Shown one piece after another: positions 1 to 8,804 of a stretch of DNA of 36,601 nucleotides (the stretch's first letter is position 1; each line of letters opens with the position of its first letter). Below the pieces are notes generated by a model that was not told where the DNA came from, made no database searches, and saw nothing but the letters and a program-made list of their open reading frames with translations. Source of the stretch: Leptospira chreensis (lineage in GTDB: Bacteria; Spirochaetota; Leptospiria; Leptospirales; Leptospiraceae); NCBI RefSeq assembly GCF_016919165.1, contig NZ_JAFFPS010000038.1:1-36601 (forward strand), given 5' to 3'. A program made the position numbers and the translations under genes.

Positions 1-119
1 GATTTTTGCGGGGATAGGGCTACGTACAAAAAACATAGGACACCCACGAGAATCATAGCAAAGGCTGCAAACAACATACTACCTATATTATCTTGCCAAA
101 CGGCCAATCCCTTGATCAC
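1..119 (-). CDS. Partial membrane protein, N-terminus only
   Basis: The start of a gene that runs off the left edge. A GTG at 119-117 opens a frame of 39 codons without a stop up to the edge. An internal ATG at 77-75, preceded by AGG a few bases upstream, is an alternative start. The visible peptide has one hydrophobic segment (about residues 14-34, around FAAFAMILVGVLCFLYVALS), consistent with a membrane anchor or uncleaved signal. It is divergent from the chaperone gene at 163. The family cannot be recognised from this fragment, and the reading rests only on the open frame and the hydrophobic stretch. Confidence 0.45.
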   Translation of the reverse strand, partial: MIKGLAVWQDNIGSMLFAAFAMILVGVLCFLYVALSPQK

Positions 120-162
120 ATTTTTTCTTTACAAGGGTTTCGGAAACGGAAACGCTTCCTTT

Positions 163-1404
163 ATGTTCGAAGAAGAACCCTCTACCCTCAAAGAAAAAAT
201 CTATCGTACGATTATAGCTCTCTTTTTATTCATTTTAGTCGGAACCCTTATCATAACCTTTTTACCTGGTGATGCGGAACAAAGCCTAATGGGCGCCATC
301 ACAGGCCAAAATTCGACAAAAGCGGGAACCATTGCGGGAAGAAGCATCCCGATTGATTATTTCAATGCTGCCAAACGCGATTGTTACTACCGGTACCAAC
401 AATACGGGAGAGAAACAGCCCAAAATCCTGAACTTCTCAATTCTTGTGCTTATTCCACAGTTAGGGAAATCTATATAGCAAATGACATTGCTGCTTCCGC
501 TGGGTTCCAAGTATCTGAGATCAGCATCAAACGTGAGATGTCCAAACAAGCTCGCGAAGTGCATAAGGAATCTGTTTCTCAAGCGGGATACGGAGAAGAA
601 GACTCTCGTTCTCTCACAGAAATCTACCAACAAATTTACCGTTCTGCTCCGATGAATTACCGCATCGATTCAGCAACGGGGTATGCACTATTTCCTAACT
701 TTTTGGACCAACCTCTCGTTCCTACAGAAAACGAAGCTGAGTTGGAAGACGAAGCCAAACGAGCCAAGATTTCTTTTCGCATCGTAGCCATTTCGGAAGT
801 GAATCTCCTGAATGCTGTGGAAGCCAAAATCAATATCTCTGATGCAGAACTTACAAAAGAATATGAGAAGGAAAAAAAAGACGGATCTCTTTCCAAAGAT
901 ACTTCTGGAAATTTTGTTAGTTTCGAAACAAGAAAACCCCTTCTACTTTCTAAGATGAAATTTGATCGCAAAAGAAAGGAAGTTGAGGTTTGGAAAGGTC
1001 GTATCGCTGCTAAAGTTTCGGAGCCGAATGCTCTGGAAGCCATTGCATCGGAAACTTTACAACCCATTGAGACGGTATCCAATGTTTCTTTGTCGGATCT
1101 AAAACTAGTCACTTCCAACCGTGGCAATAGCTACCGTTTGGCGAACTCTCCCAAATTTTGGGAAACTCTAGCGAACGATCCTTTTAGCAAAAAAACGGTG
1201 GTTGGCCCTTTCAGTGACAACGACAAACAAGTTTATGTAGAATTTGGTGCCCTTACCTACGGACAAACCACAGCTAAAAAACCAACGGACCAAGCTGCAG
1301 ATTTTTTGAAACAAAGGCAACTTCTTAGCTTTTTTCTTGAAATAAACCAGTCCATAGCAGCAGAATACAACGTAGAGAAAAAAGGCCTTCTCTCTTTAGA
1401 ATAA
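163..1404 (+). CDS. Membrane-anchored SurA/PpiD-like periplasmic chaperone
   Basis: Probably a periplasmic folding factor held in the inner membrane. The 413-residue product has a short acidic cytoplasmic tip (MFEEEPSTLKEK), one transmembrane helix at about residues 13-33, and then a long, charged, helix-rich periplasmic part with the AGRSIPIDYFNAAKRD pattern typical of SurA/PpiD N-terminal domains (a GR.I....F..A motif). I see no convincing parvulin PPIase active-site motif, so it may be a chaperone without isomerase activity. The frame is open back to a TTG at 112, but the ATG at 163 is preferred because it puts the membrane helix at the usual distance. The next gene starts directly after its stop (TAAATG), which suggests translational coupling. 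The family assignment is moderate and the exact substrate is unknown. Confidence 0.6.
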   Translation: MFEEEPSTLKEKIYRTIIALFLFILVGTLIITFLPGDAEQSLMGAITGQNSTKAGTIAGRSIPIDYFNAAKRDCYYRYQQYGRETAQNPELLNSCAYSTVREIYIANDIAASAGFQVSEISIKREMSKQAREVHKESVSQAGYGEEDSRSLTEIYQQIYRSAPMNYRIDSATGYALFPNFLDQPLVPTENEAELEDEAKRAKISFRIVAISEVNLLNAVEAKINISDAELTKEYEKEKKDGSLSKDTSGNFVSFETRKPLLLSKMKFDRKRKEVEVWKGRIAAKVSEPNALEAIASETLQPIETVSNVSLSDLKLVTSNRGNSYRLANSPKFWETLANDPFSKKTVVGPFSDNDKQVYVEFGALTYGQTTAKKPTDQAADFLKQRQLLSFFLEINQSIAAEYNVEKKGLLSLE

Positions 1405-1869
1405 ATGCAAATTAAAGCCGACTTCATAAACCCCTTCCTGGAAGCAGCCACCATCGTATTTCGTGATGTGTTACAACAGGATCTCCTCCGAGGCAAAATC
1501 GGAATTAAGGAGTCCCCAGCTCCAAGCCACGAAATTGCAATCATCATTGGAGTTGTGGGATCATTCAGTGGTGAGGTCGTTTATAGTATGAATCTAGATG
1601 CAGCATACAAAGTGTCCCGCAAACTAGTGCCAGGCCTTTCTGACGAAGATGTAAAAAACGAATACAAAGATATCCTGGGTGAGATTGCCAACATGACTAC
1701 TGGTAATGCGATGAATATCTTTACATCGGCAGGCCAATCAGTAGAAATTACAACGCCGAACATTCAAGAAACAAACAACACTTCTGTTCGGTTTAACAAA
1801 AAACCAACGCTTTCCATCAACTTATATTCTAAGTTTGGACGAATCGAAGTGAATGTTGCAATTGCTTAA
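1405..1869 (+). CDS. cheX: CheX-like chemotaxis phosphatase-family protein
   Basis: A 154-residue single-domain protein of the CheC/CheX/FliY fold. The family removes phosphate from CheY-P in spirochaete and other chemotaxis systems. The diagnostic signature is DILGEIANMTTGNAMN (about residues 93-108), where the E..N pair matches the catalytic Glu and Asn of CheX. The N-terminal stretch MQIKADFINPFLEAATIVF also matches the family helix. The start ATG abuts the stop of the chaperone gene, so both are probably on one mRNA. That mRNA ends at a good intrinsic terminator at 1897-1927, inside the opposing gene. No cheA, cheW or cheY lies nearby, so a role in general chemotaxis rather than a local system is inferred. 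Confidence 0.8.
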   Translation: MQIKADFINPFLEAATIVFRDVLQQDLLRGKIGIKESPAPSHEIAIIIGVVGSFSGEVVYSMNLDAAYKVSRKLVPGLSDEDVKNEYKDILGEIANMTTGNAMNIFTSAGQSVEITTPNIQETNNTSVRFNKKPTLSINLYSKFGRIEVNVAIA

Positions 1870-1879
1870 ATTTTAATTC

Positions 1880-2863
1880 TTAAATCGACGAACCTAAAAC
1901 CCGCAGTCTCTCGCGGGTTTCTTTTCTAAAATCATAACCCGGCACTGCCGTTTTTCCTTCCATTCCATTCATATAAAGTTGGTAGTATTTTAAGGAACGT
2001 TCTAAGTCCCTTTCGTCCCAACTGCTTTCGTAAATTTTCCCTAAATAATAATGGGCCGGCAAAAACTCAGGCGATTCTTTAAAATTCTTCAAAACACTCA
2101 CCAATTGGTGGGCCGCGGAACGAAATTCTTTTCTACGAATGAGTAGAACTGCCATCGCATAATGCGATCTAGGCGTGAGTTCTGGGTGTTTGGGAAACTC
2201 GGTGACTAGTTTCAGATATTCTTTGTAAGCTTTTTCTTCTGAATCAGGATTTCCAATACGATCTAAAGACCTTGCCAGCTCAAACTGCGTTTTGATTTTG
2301 AGATCTGGATCTTCTTGTTTTTCTACAAGACCAGTGGATTCTTTCTCTTTTCCATCCAGGCCAAAAAGATTTGTATTCTCCACTCGAGAAAACTTTGCCG
2401 CATCCCCTTCCTTTCCATAAGAATCGGCAAACTCAGATTCGGCGGATTTCTTTTGGTCCCGGGTTAAATATGCTTTTCCCTTTTGGAAAGAAGCTTGCGA
2501 AGGATCGACCACTTCCTTCTTTTTTTTCTTTTTCTCTACTGGTTTTGATTTTGTAACAGAAGTTTGGTTCCCCGAAGTTGTCGAAACTCCCGGTGTTTCC
2601 GCCTTTGTTTCGGTAGAAACAGAAGTTAGTGTTTTAGAACCGGAACTAACACTTGAGTTAGGATTGGTGTTTAGATTTGCATTGGTTGGGCTAGCTGATG
2701 GATCTATACTTGCATTGGATGTTTCTTTGTTCCAAGTTTCAGGAAAAGGCAAAAACAACTCGGTGGTTTGAGCAGAAAGAGAAGAGAACTCTAATGTAAG
2801 AAGAAAGAGTAAGAGAGCTAAAAAACGAAGTTTAGAGTGAGAGAACAAAAAGAAACCTTTCAT
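1880..2863 (-). CDS. Secreted TPR-repeat protein
   Basis: A 327-residue exported protein of unknown role. It begins with a clear signal peptide (residues 1-31, ending in FSSLSAQ). Then comes a long low-complexity linker rich in Ser, Thr, Asn and Lys with a run of six lysines near residue 112, and from about residue 190 a helical tetratricopeptide region with patterns such as AYKEYLKLVTEFPKHPEL and AHYYLGKIYESS. Such TPRs bind partner proteins, and BamD or tol-pal system proteins use similar repeats. Its ATG overlaps the stop of the upstream gene as ATGA, so it is probably translationally coupled and works with the membrane protein at 2860-3594 and the OmpA-type protein before it. The 3' end carries the opposing terminator. 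Confidence 0.7.
   Translation of the reverse strand: MKGFFLFSHSKLRFLALLLFLLTLEFSSLSAQTTELFLPFPETWNKETSNASIDPSASPTNANLNTNPNSSVSSGSKTLTSVSTETKAETPGVSTTSGNQTSVTKSKPVEKKKKKKEVVDPSQASFQKGKAYLTRDQKKSAESEFADSYGKEGDAAKFSRVENTNLFGLDGKEKESTGLVEKQEDPDLKIKTQFELARSLDRIGNPDSEEKAYKEYLKLVTEFPKHPELTPRSHYAMAVLLIRRKEFRSAAHQLVSVLKNFKESPEFLPAHYYLGKIYESSWDERDLERSLKYYQLYMNGMEGKTAVPGYDFRKETRERLRVLGSSI
1897..1927 (+). terminator. Intrinsic terminator of the chaperone-cheX unit
   Basis: A perfect 8-bp stem, AAACCCGC (1897-1904) and GCGGGTTT (1913-1920), with an 8-nt loop, followed by CTTTTCT. It acts on the plus strand. It lies entirely inside the last codons of the minus-strand TPR gene, so the same bases encode that protein's C-terminal residues around KETRERLRVLG. 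Confidence 0.75.
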
Positions 2864-3594
2864 CGTAAGTTTTTTGGAATTCGTTCCAAACTTCTCGGTT
2901 TACCCAAACCTTCGTTCGACTCTGGGGGTCTCGGTAACTTCAAGGTTTCCAAATTCTTTTCTTCGTTTTTGGCCTTCACTTTCTTTTCTAAATCAGAGAC
3001 TCGGTCGAGCATCCTTTGCATACGAAGGTCAGATTCAGAATCTGATGCTGCAGGAGATTTTGTTTCCTCTTTTGGTTGCACAGGCACCACATCAATAGGA
3101 GCGGGAATGAGACCATCACCTGACGGAGTATATATGGGAGGAACGGACGTGTCTTCGGCTTTACGATTTCGAAAATCATATTCCTTACCCAAAAAATCTT
3201 GTTCTTCCGGAATGGTGTCGTGTGTGTATCCGTTGGATTCTCTTTCGCTGATAAAATCGAATTGCATTCTACGGTTGGATTCGTATTTCAAATCTTCAGG
3301 ATCGGACATCCGTACATCTTTTCGTTTCCTGTTATAATCCCTTTCAATCTCCGTAAGAAATAAACTTCTTGTATCTTGAGCCAATTGCATCCCTTGGGGT
3401 TTGGCATTTTCCCAACCATTGGTCCAACCCACGTAAATCGCCATGATGATAAAAAATACAAAAAGTGAGATCGCAATTTTTTTCAGTAAGTCTTGGACTT
3501 GGGAAGGGATTTTATCCACGAGTCCATCGACAGCACCCATCATCTTTTGGGTGTCTACGTTGACTTTGGGTATATTGATATTTTTGATGTCCAT
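2860..3594 (-). CDS. Single-pass membrane protein of unknown function
   Basis: A 244-residue protein that I do not recognise. It has an N-terminal cytoplasmic stretch (MDIKNINIPKVNVDTQKMM), one membrane helix at about residues 40-58 (KIAISLFVFFIIMAIYVGW), and then a charged extracytoplasmic region with a proline-rich part (PPIYTPSGDGLIPAPIDVVP) and a short probable coiled coil near residues 190-215 (RMLDRVSDLEKKVKAKNEE). It lies 2 bp after the OmpA/PD40 gene and overlaps the TPR gene by 4 bases, so all three are likely one operon. The layout of an inner-membrane anchor, an OmpA-type peptidoglycan binder and a secreted TPR protein suggests an envelope-spanning assembly. That is inference from context only. 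Confidence 0.6.
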   Translation of the reverse strand: MDIKNINIPKVNVDTQKMMGAVDGLVDKIPSQVQDLLKKIAISLFVFFIIMAIYVGWTNGWENAKPQGMQLAQDTRSLFLTEIERDYNRKRKDVRMSDPEDLKYESNRRMQFDFISERESNGYTHDTIPEEQDFLGKEYDFRNRKAEDTSVPPIYTPSGDGLIPAPIDVVPVQPKEETKSPAASDSESDLRMQRMLDRVSDLEKKVKAKNEEKNLETLKLPRPPESNEGLGKPRSLERIPKNLR

Positions 3595-3596
3595 GA

Positions 3597-5453
3597 TTAC
3601 TCTTCTGAAATTTTAAAGACTACCCTTCGGTTGGTCCCACGACCTTCTTCGGTCTGATTGTCTGCAATGGGTGTCAAAGAACCATGACCAAACACTGCAA
3701 TTCTTGATTCTTCTATCTTATGTTTAGACTTCAAATAATTGGCAACCGAATTTGCTCTTTCCAGTGATAACTTTTGGTTGGCAGGTTTTGTTCCCACATT
3801 GTCCGTGTGGCCTTCAATGAGGATCTTCAAATTGGCAGATTTTCTAAGGATTCCTGCCAATCTGTCTAGTTCTGGCTCCGATTCTTTGGTAAGTTCGGCA
3901 GACTTGAAAGCAAAGAACAAATTGTTCATCACGATTTGGTTTCCCTTTTTTAGTTTCGGAAGGACGAGAAGGACCGTTTTTTCTTTGTCTTCTTTTTCTT
4001 TTCCCACCAAATTGAGGTTTTGTGAAACAGGAAGGTATCCTTCCTTCTCACCGTAAAACCCATAATTCTCATCGTAAGGAAGGATGATACTAAACTCACC
4101 AGTCGCCGGATCACTCACTGTGGAACCAATAGATTTTTTTCTGGTTAAAGATTCATACTGAACAAAGGCAGAAAGAGGTTTTCCCTCCTCATCAACCACT
4201 TTTCCTTTGATCACAACCACAGGTTCTGGTTGGAAGTGGTGAGGGATGGCTGCCATATACAACTCCCCTTCCCGAGACATATAAGCCCAGTTCCCAACAG
4301 CAGGGATACTGAAAAAGTTAACACCTCTTAGGTTAGAAGACAATTCTTGTGGTTCTGACCAAGAAGTCCAAGAATCATTCAATCTCCGTGATATAAAAAT
4401 AGAAATCCCTTCTTTTCGTCCGGAGGAGGAGAAATACAATGTTTTGTCATCTGGTCCAAGAAAAGGTGCCATCTCTTCTTCACCCGTATTCAAAGTGTTT
4501 CCTAAGTTGATTCCATCTTCAAATACGCCTGTATCATTTTGTAAACTGACATACAAATCTAACTTACCAAAATTTTTCTTTTGTTGGGCAGAATAAATCA
4601 AAGTCCGACCACTGGATGCCAAAGCAGAACCGCCAAATACTTGTTGGTTGGGATTATCTGCTTTTTTATACCAATTATAAAAACTAGGAAAATTGATGGG
4701 GGAAGGCATAGACCAACCCGATTCTGTTTTATGTGTTTTGTATAGGGGAGCGCGGTTTTGAATTTTTTCAGAACGTTCTCTGTATTCTGTTTCTAACTTG
4801 GTTAGAACAATATGAAACTCTTTTGGGTTCTGTGCTTCCCTGGAGGCGATTTGAGATTTATACGTCATTTCCCGTTTTAGGTTATCCAACATCTCTTCTT
4901 CCCCAAAATTACCGAAAACAAATAGTTCATTCCCACCAGGAAGAGCCGAGATCACGGCCGAAGGAAACTTATTGTTCAGTGGTGTTGGAAGTTGTTCCCC
5001 TTGCATCCAAAAACCGTATTGGTCTCGTTTGGCAGCCCAAATCTTTTGGGTGGATCTTCCCCCTTCACGAACGAGAGCTGTCCAAAATAAAATTTTACCA
5101 TCGGGAGTACATTGCGGGTTAAAAGAAAAGAGCCCCCCAGTCACATAACGCGGAATTTTTTTCAAAGTCCAATCAGGAATTTTACCCGATTCGAAGGGTT
5201 CCATCTCATAACGAATGGGACTACAAGTCTCCGCTTGTACGTCGCATAACATCCGTACCTTTTTTCCTGCCAAATACGCCAATTCTTCTTGTAAAACACC
5301 AGCACTGATGCGAAAAACCTGTTTGTCTGTGCGAAGGAGATGGCCCGTATTCAGGAGGTCCCCCTCCAAAACCTGGATTCCATTTTTAACACTTTGCGAG
5401 CTTGTGAGCCCGTTCCCGAAAAAGAGGAGAATGATGATGAGAATCCGTACCAT
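3597..5453 (-). CDS. OmpA-family envelope protein with PD40 propeller
   Basis: A 618-residue envelope protein. It has a signal peptide (about residues 1-19, ending GLTSSQS), then a region with PD40/TolB-like propeller repeats (for example GGLFSFNPQCTPDGKILFW, GSALASSGRTLIYSA and MAPFLGPDDKTLYFSSSGR). A carboxypeptidase-regulatory-like beta domain follows at about 415-490 (VIKGKVVDEEGKPLSAFVQY), and a C-terminal OmpA domain at about 510-618. The OmpA part shows ILIEGHTDNVGTKPANQKLS, LSLERANSVANYLKS and the closing GRGTNRRVVF, the residues that grip diaminopimelate of peptidoglycan in this family. It is the first gene of a three-gene minus-strand unit and is divergent from the ABC-F gene by 50 bp. 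A role in anchoring or sensing the cell wall is expected; the propeller ligand is unknown. Confidence 0.85.
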   Translation of the reverse strand: MVRILIIILLFFGNGLTSSQSVKNGIQVLEGDLLNTGHLLRTDKQVFRISAGVLQEELAYLAGKKVRMLCDVQAETCSPIRYEMEPFESGKIPDWTLKKIPRYVTGGLFSFNPQCTPDGKILFWTALVREGGRSTQKIWAAKRDQYGFWMQGEQLPTPLNNKFPSAVISALPGGNELFVFGNFGEEEMLDNLKREMTYKSQIASREAQNPKEFHIVLTKLETEYRERSEKIQNRAPLYKTHKTESGWSMPSPINFPSFYNWYKKADNPNQQVFGGSALASSGRTLIYSAQQKKNFGKLDLYVSLQNDTGVFEDGINLGNTLNTGEEEMAPFLGPDDKTLYFSSSGRKEGISIFISRRLNDSWTSWSEPQELSSNLRGVNFFSIPAVGNWAYMSREGELYMAAIPHHFQPEPVVVIKGKVVDEEGKPLSAFVQYESLTRKKSIGSTVSDPATGEFSIILPYDENYGFYGEKEGYLPVSQNLNLVGKEKEDKEKTVLLVLPKLKKGNQIVMNNLFFAFKSAELTKESEPELDRLAGILRKSANLKILIEGHTDNVGTKPANQKLSLERANSVANYLKSKHKIEESRIAVFGHGSLTPIADNQTEEGRGTNRRVVFKISEE

Positions 5454-5503
5454 ACCATACGAAATGTCGGTTGAAACCTCCGATTCCCTTAGAAAATTGA
5501 CTT

Positions 5504-7144
5504 ATGATCCAAGCTAGCGGCATTACAGTCTCCTTCGGGAAAAAACCTCTTTTCGAAAACGTCTCCATTAAATTCAAACCGGAATGCCGTTACGGTCTGA
5601 TTGGAGCCAATGGTTCCGGAAAATCGACCTTTATGAAGGTTTTAGCCGGTATTTTACAGCCTACAGCCGGTTCTGTCGTTGTAGACAAAGACAAGAAGGT
5701 CGGATACCTCAAACAGGACCACTACGAATACGAAAATGAGACCGTTCTTGGGACAGTTCTACGGGGAAATCCTGAACTTTGGAACGTCATGTCCGAAAGG
5801 GATGCCATCTATTCCAAAGAGGAAATGACGGATGAGGACGGAATGCGAATCTCCGAGATTGAGGAAATTTTCGCTGATATGGGTGGGTATGAAGCCGAAT
5901 CCGTGGCAGGAGAACTTCTCGAAGGCCTAGGAATCCCTACGTCAGCCCATAGCCGCCCATTGAATTTTCTTACGGGTGGATTCAAACTCCGTGTCCTCCT
6001 TGCCCAAGTTTTATTTTTAAAACCAGATGTCCTACTTTTGGATGAACCAACCAACCACTTAGATATCAAAACCATCCACTGGTTAGAAGAACTTCTCATC
6101 AATTACGAAGGTGTGGTCATTGTGATTTCCCACGACCGTCACTTCATCAACTCCGTTTCCACTCATATTGCCGATTTGGATTACAATACCATTCGTATGT
6201 TCCCTGGGAACTATGATGATTTTATGATCGCGGCAGAACAAACCCGCGAACAATTAATGAGTGATAGCAAACGAGCAAAAGAAAAAATTGCCGACTTACA
6301 AGAGTTTGTTTCTAGATTCTCTGCGAACGCCAGTAAATCCAAACAAGCCACTTCTCGCCAAAAGATGATCGAAAAAATCAAAGGAGATATGGTGGATGTA
6401 AAACCATCTTCTCGCGTAGCACCATACATTCGTTTCAAAGCAAAACGAACTCTAGGAAAGGATGTGTTTGAAGCCATTAACATTTCTAAGTCCTATGACG
6501 GGAAATCAGTGATCAAAGAATTTAATACCTCCATCACCAAAGGGGAAAAGGTAGGTATTGTAGGAACCAACGGTGTTGGTAAAACCACCCTACTCAAAAT
6601 GTTACTTAAAAAACTAGATCCAGATGCAGGTCAGGTGAAATGGGGAGATTCGGTAGAAACTTCCTTTTTCCCACAAGACCACCGTGAGGCGATGGAACCA
6701 GATGCTGACACTCTCGTCGAATGGTTGTTACGTAACTCACCGCAAGGAACAGAAGTGCAGGAAATTCGTGCCATCCTCGGTCGAATGCTTTTCTCTGGAG
6801 ATATGGCAAACAAATCCACTACGGTTCTTTCCGGAGGGGAAAAATCCCGAATGATCATTGGAAAGATGATCCTTGCTTGTGACAATGTCATTGCCCTCGA
6901 TGAACCAACAAACCATTTGGATTTAGAAACCATTGAAGCTCTGAACTACGCATTGTCCTTGTTTGATGGAACTGTCATTCTTGTTTCCCACGATAGGGAG
7001 TTTATCTCTTCTCTTTGTACAAGAATCATCGAAGTAACTCCTGAAGGAATCAAAGACTTCAAAGGAAACTACGAAGAATTTTTGGATCGGGAAGGAAACG
7101 ATTTTTACAAACGCCTAACTGGCGGTGCGATTCTCACTACTTAA
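5504..7144 (+). CDS. ybiT: ABC-F family ATPase, YbiT subfamily
   Basis: A soluble ribosome-associated ABC-F ATPase of 546 residues with two nucleotide-binding domains. Domain 1 has Walker A GANGSGKS (34-41) and Walker B LLLDEPTNHLD. Domain 2 has Walker A GTNGVGKT, signature LSGGEK and Walker B ALDEPTNHLD. The linker between them contains FVSRFSANASKSKQATSR, which is characteristic of YbiT among ABC-F proteins. The first signature is degenerate (LTGGFK), as is usual in this subfamily. No membrane segments are present, so it is not a transporter. ABC-F proteins act at the ribosomal E site, but the specific role of YbiT is poorly defined. No strong Shine-Dalgarno sequence precedes the ATG. Its stop shares the palindrome TTAA with the stop of the convergent gene. 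Confidence 0.9.
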   Translation: MIQASGITVSFGKKPLFENVSIKFKPECRYGLIGANGSGKSTFMKVLAGILQPTAGSVVVDKDKKVGYLKQDHYEYENETVLGTVLRGNPELWNVMSERDAIYSKEEMTDEDGMRISEIEEIFADMGGYEAESVAGELLEGLGIPTSAHSRPLNFLTGGFKLRVLLAQVLFLKPDVLLLDEPTNHLDIKTIHWLEELLINYEGVVIVISHDRHFINSVSTHIADLDYNTIRMFPGNYDDFMIAAEQTREQLMSDSKRAKEKIADLQEFVSRFSANASKSKQATSRQKMIEKIKGDMVDVKPSSRVAPYIRFKAKRTLGKDVFEAINISKSYDGKSVIKEFNTSITKGEKVGIVGTNGVGKTTLLKMLLKKLDPDAGQVKWGDSVETSFFPQDHREAMEPDADTLVEWLLRNSPQGTEVQEIRAILGRMLFSGDMANKSTTVLSGGEKSRMIIGKMILACDNVIALDEPTNHLDLETIEALNYALSLFDGTVILVSHDREFISSLCTRIIEVTPEGIKDFKGNYEEFLDREGNDFYKRLTGGAILTT

Positions 7145-8166
7145 AATTGCATTTGCAGGGAAAGGTTGATCGATTGGATCTCTTTCCCTGCCATAAGTTC
7201 TGTTGTAAGACTAAAATTTCCCTGCCCTAATTTAAACCCCAAACTACCATAACTGAATCCAGATCTGTGGTTGTGCCTTGAATTCAAACGAATCCCGATA
7301 GCACTCGGAACAGAACTAAAGTCATCAGGATTTTCCATCGTAGAAATGGCAGCAAACCGACTCACCTGCACTGCCGTATAACCATGATTATATACAACGC
7401 CCAATCCTGGTATAATGGATAAAAATCCAATGGTATAATTGTATTTTATATCTAGCGACCCAGAAGTAATTCTCGATTGGTAAAACAAATCGTTTTGTCC
7501 CATCCAACGACGTTTATCTCCGTCAATTCGGAATTGGGTGGGCCTTCTATCATACGCACTCAAGTAAATATCTTGGTTGGTTTGAAAAATTCCAAGGCCC
7601 AACGAAAATCCAGAATCTACAGGGAAATATCTGAGAACAGCTCCGTAATTGAATACCCGTCCATTCACCTCTGTATTGCGAATCTTCACAAAAGGAATAT
7701 TGGCCTCTCCAAATTCATAAGGAAAAAAATGAGTGGTGAGATTCCATTGTTTGGCATAGGGGCCACTCATCCATTCCCCTAAGTTTACCGTAAAACTAGC
7801 CGAAGGTGATGCAGCCACACCCGCTTTGGGGAGAGTCCTGAGTTCCGAATTCTCATAATAAAAATCCTGTGCTTTGGCTTGGCCCCGAGAAACTGTATAT
7901 CCCAGCCCCAACCGGTACCGACTCACATTCGATCCTCCCGATTGGTTGGAATTTAAGTTTTGTAAGACAGCATTGTCCCCCATCGAACGAAGGAATCGGT
8001 TCGTGTAAATATGATTAAAAGCAGGTTCTGCAAAATTTCCGAGAACCTGATAATCACCAGGGATATTGGAACATTCTCCGCCCAAACAAAGAACTTGGGC
8101 ATCAATGGCAGATCCAATCATAGGAATCCATAAGAGGAAAAAGAAAATGAAGGAAAACAATCTCAT
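7141..8166 (-). CDS. Putative outer-membrane beta-barrel protein
   Basis: A 341-residue exported protein. It has an N-terminal signal peptide (about residues 1-23, FIFFFLLWIPMIGSAIDAQ) and then alternating polar/hydrophobic strands rich in Tyr, Gly, Asn and Ser through to a C-terminal strand ending in Phe (SINLSLQMQF), the pattern recognised by the BAM machinery. Strand-like segments include YRLGLGYTVSR, FSLGLGIFQTNQDIYLSAY and SYGSLGFKLGQGNFSL. I do not recognise a named family; it may belong to a Leptospira-specific group of surface proteins. It overlaps the end of the ABC-F gene by four bases, and a 10-bp inverted repeat lies inside its last codons. Transport or adhesion roles are both possible. 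Confidence 0.65.
   Translation of the reverse strand: MRLFSFIFFFLLWIPMIGSAIDAQVLCLGGECSNIPGDYQVLGNFAEPAFNHIYTNRFLRSMGDNAVLQNLNSNQSGGSNVSRYRLGLGYTVSRGQAKAQDFYYENSELRTLPKAGVAASPSASFTVNLGEWMSGPYAKQWNLTTHFFPYEFGEANIPFVKIRNTEVNGRVFNYGAVLRYFPVDSGFSLGLGIFQTNQDIYLSAYDRRPTQFRIDGDKRRWMGQNDLFYQSRITSGSLDIKYNYTIGFLSIIPGLGVVYNHGYTAVQVSRFAAISTMENPDDFSSVPSAIGIRLNSRHNHRSGFSYGSLGFKLGQGNFSLTTELMAGKEIQSINLSLQMQF
7155..7191. repeat. 10-bp perfect inverted repeat at a convergent gene end
   Basis: GCAGGGAAAG (7155-7164) and CTTTCCCTGC (7182-7191) form a perfect stem. The 17-base loop itself contains two GATC copies that could add four more pairs. It lies in the last codons of the outer-membrane protein gene and just after the ABC-F stop, so it could end or stabilise either transcript. 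No U-run follows on either strand, so it is not a standard intrinsic terminator. Confidence 0.5.
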
Positions 8167-8211
8167 AGCAGTAAAAGAATGACTAGATTTAAATTAGAGA
8201 TCTAACTTCTG

Positions 8212-8793
8212 TTATTTTTGATTTTGTAACCAGGCCAAAAAAAGTTCCATTGCTTTTTTACGGTGGGATACTGTATTTTTTTCGGATTCCGGCACCTGGG
8301 AGAATCTTTTTTCAAAAGGTGGGTAAATAAAAATGGGATCATACCCAAATCCAAACTTCCCCTCTTCATCATAGTCTTCGGCAATGAAACCGTCGACCCT
8401 TCCGTCAAAAGATACGGCAACATTTGTATCTACGAAACTGACAACACAACTGTAGTAAGCAGTACGATCGAGACTACCACCTAACTTTTGCAAGAGGAAA
8501 AGAGCCCGTTCTTTATCAGTGAGGCCTGGCCCACCGAAACGTGCAGAATACACACCTGGCTCCCCACCGAGGGCAGGCACTGAAATTCCCGAATCATCGG
8601 CAAAAGAAGGAAGTCCCGTCAAACGATAGAGTTCTTTTGATTTGATAAAGGAATTTCCAGTGAAGGTGGTTTCTGTTTCTTCCGGTGAGAAAGAAATTCC
8701 TAAATCTTTAGGAAAAACCACCTCATACCCGTAAGGGGCAAGTAACATCTGCATTTCCTTCCATTTGTGTTCACTTCCGGAAGCAAATGCCAA
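8212..8793 (-). CDS. rdgB: XTP/dITP diphosphatase (RdgB/HAM1 family)
   Basis: Cytosolic house-cleaning enzyme that hydrolyses XTP, ITP and dITP to the monophosphate and pyrophosphate, keeping deaminated purines out of nucleic acids. Family motifs are present in order: the first-strand SGSEHKWKEM (the T/SGN.hK..E motif), ETETTFTGNSFIKSK, the catalytic FADDSGI with its two Asp, ALGGEPGVYSARFGG, FGFGYDPIF and the C-terminal SHRKKAM. The first standard start is a TTG at 8793-8791, but this cuts into the first beta strand. An in-frame CTG at 8808-8806, overlapping the stop of the upstream STAS gene, would restore TKKTLAFASGS and has GAGGAAG seven bases upstream. The true protein is therefore probably five residues longer. 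Confidence 0.88.
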   Translation of the reverse strand: MAFASGSEHKWKEMQMLLAPYGYEVVFPKDLGISFSPEETETTFTGNSFIKSKELYRLTGLPSFADDSGISVPALGGEPGVYSARFGGPGLTDKERALFLLQKLGGSLDRTAYYSCVVSFVDTNVAVSFDGRVDGFIAEDYDEEGKFGFGYDPIFIYPPFEKRFSQVPESEKNTVSHRKKAMELFLAWLQNQK

Positions 8794-8804
8794 AGTTTTT
8801 TTTG

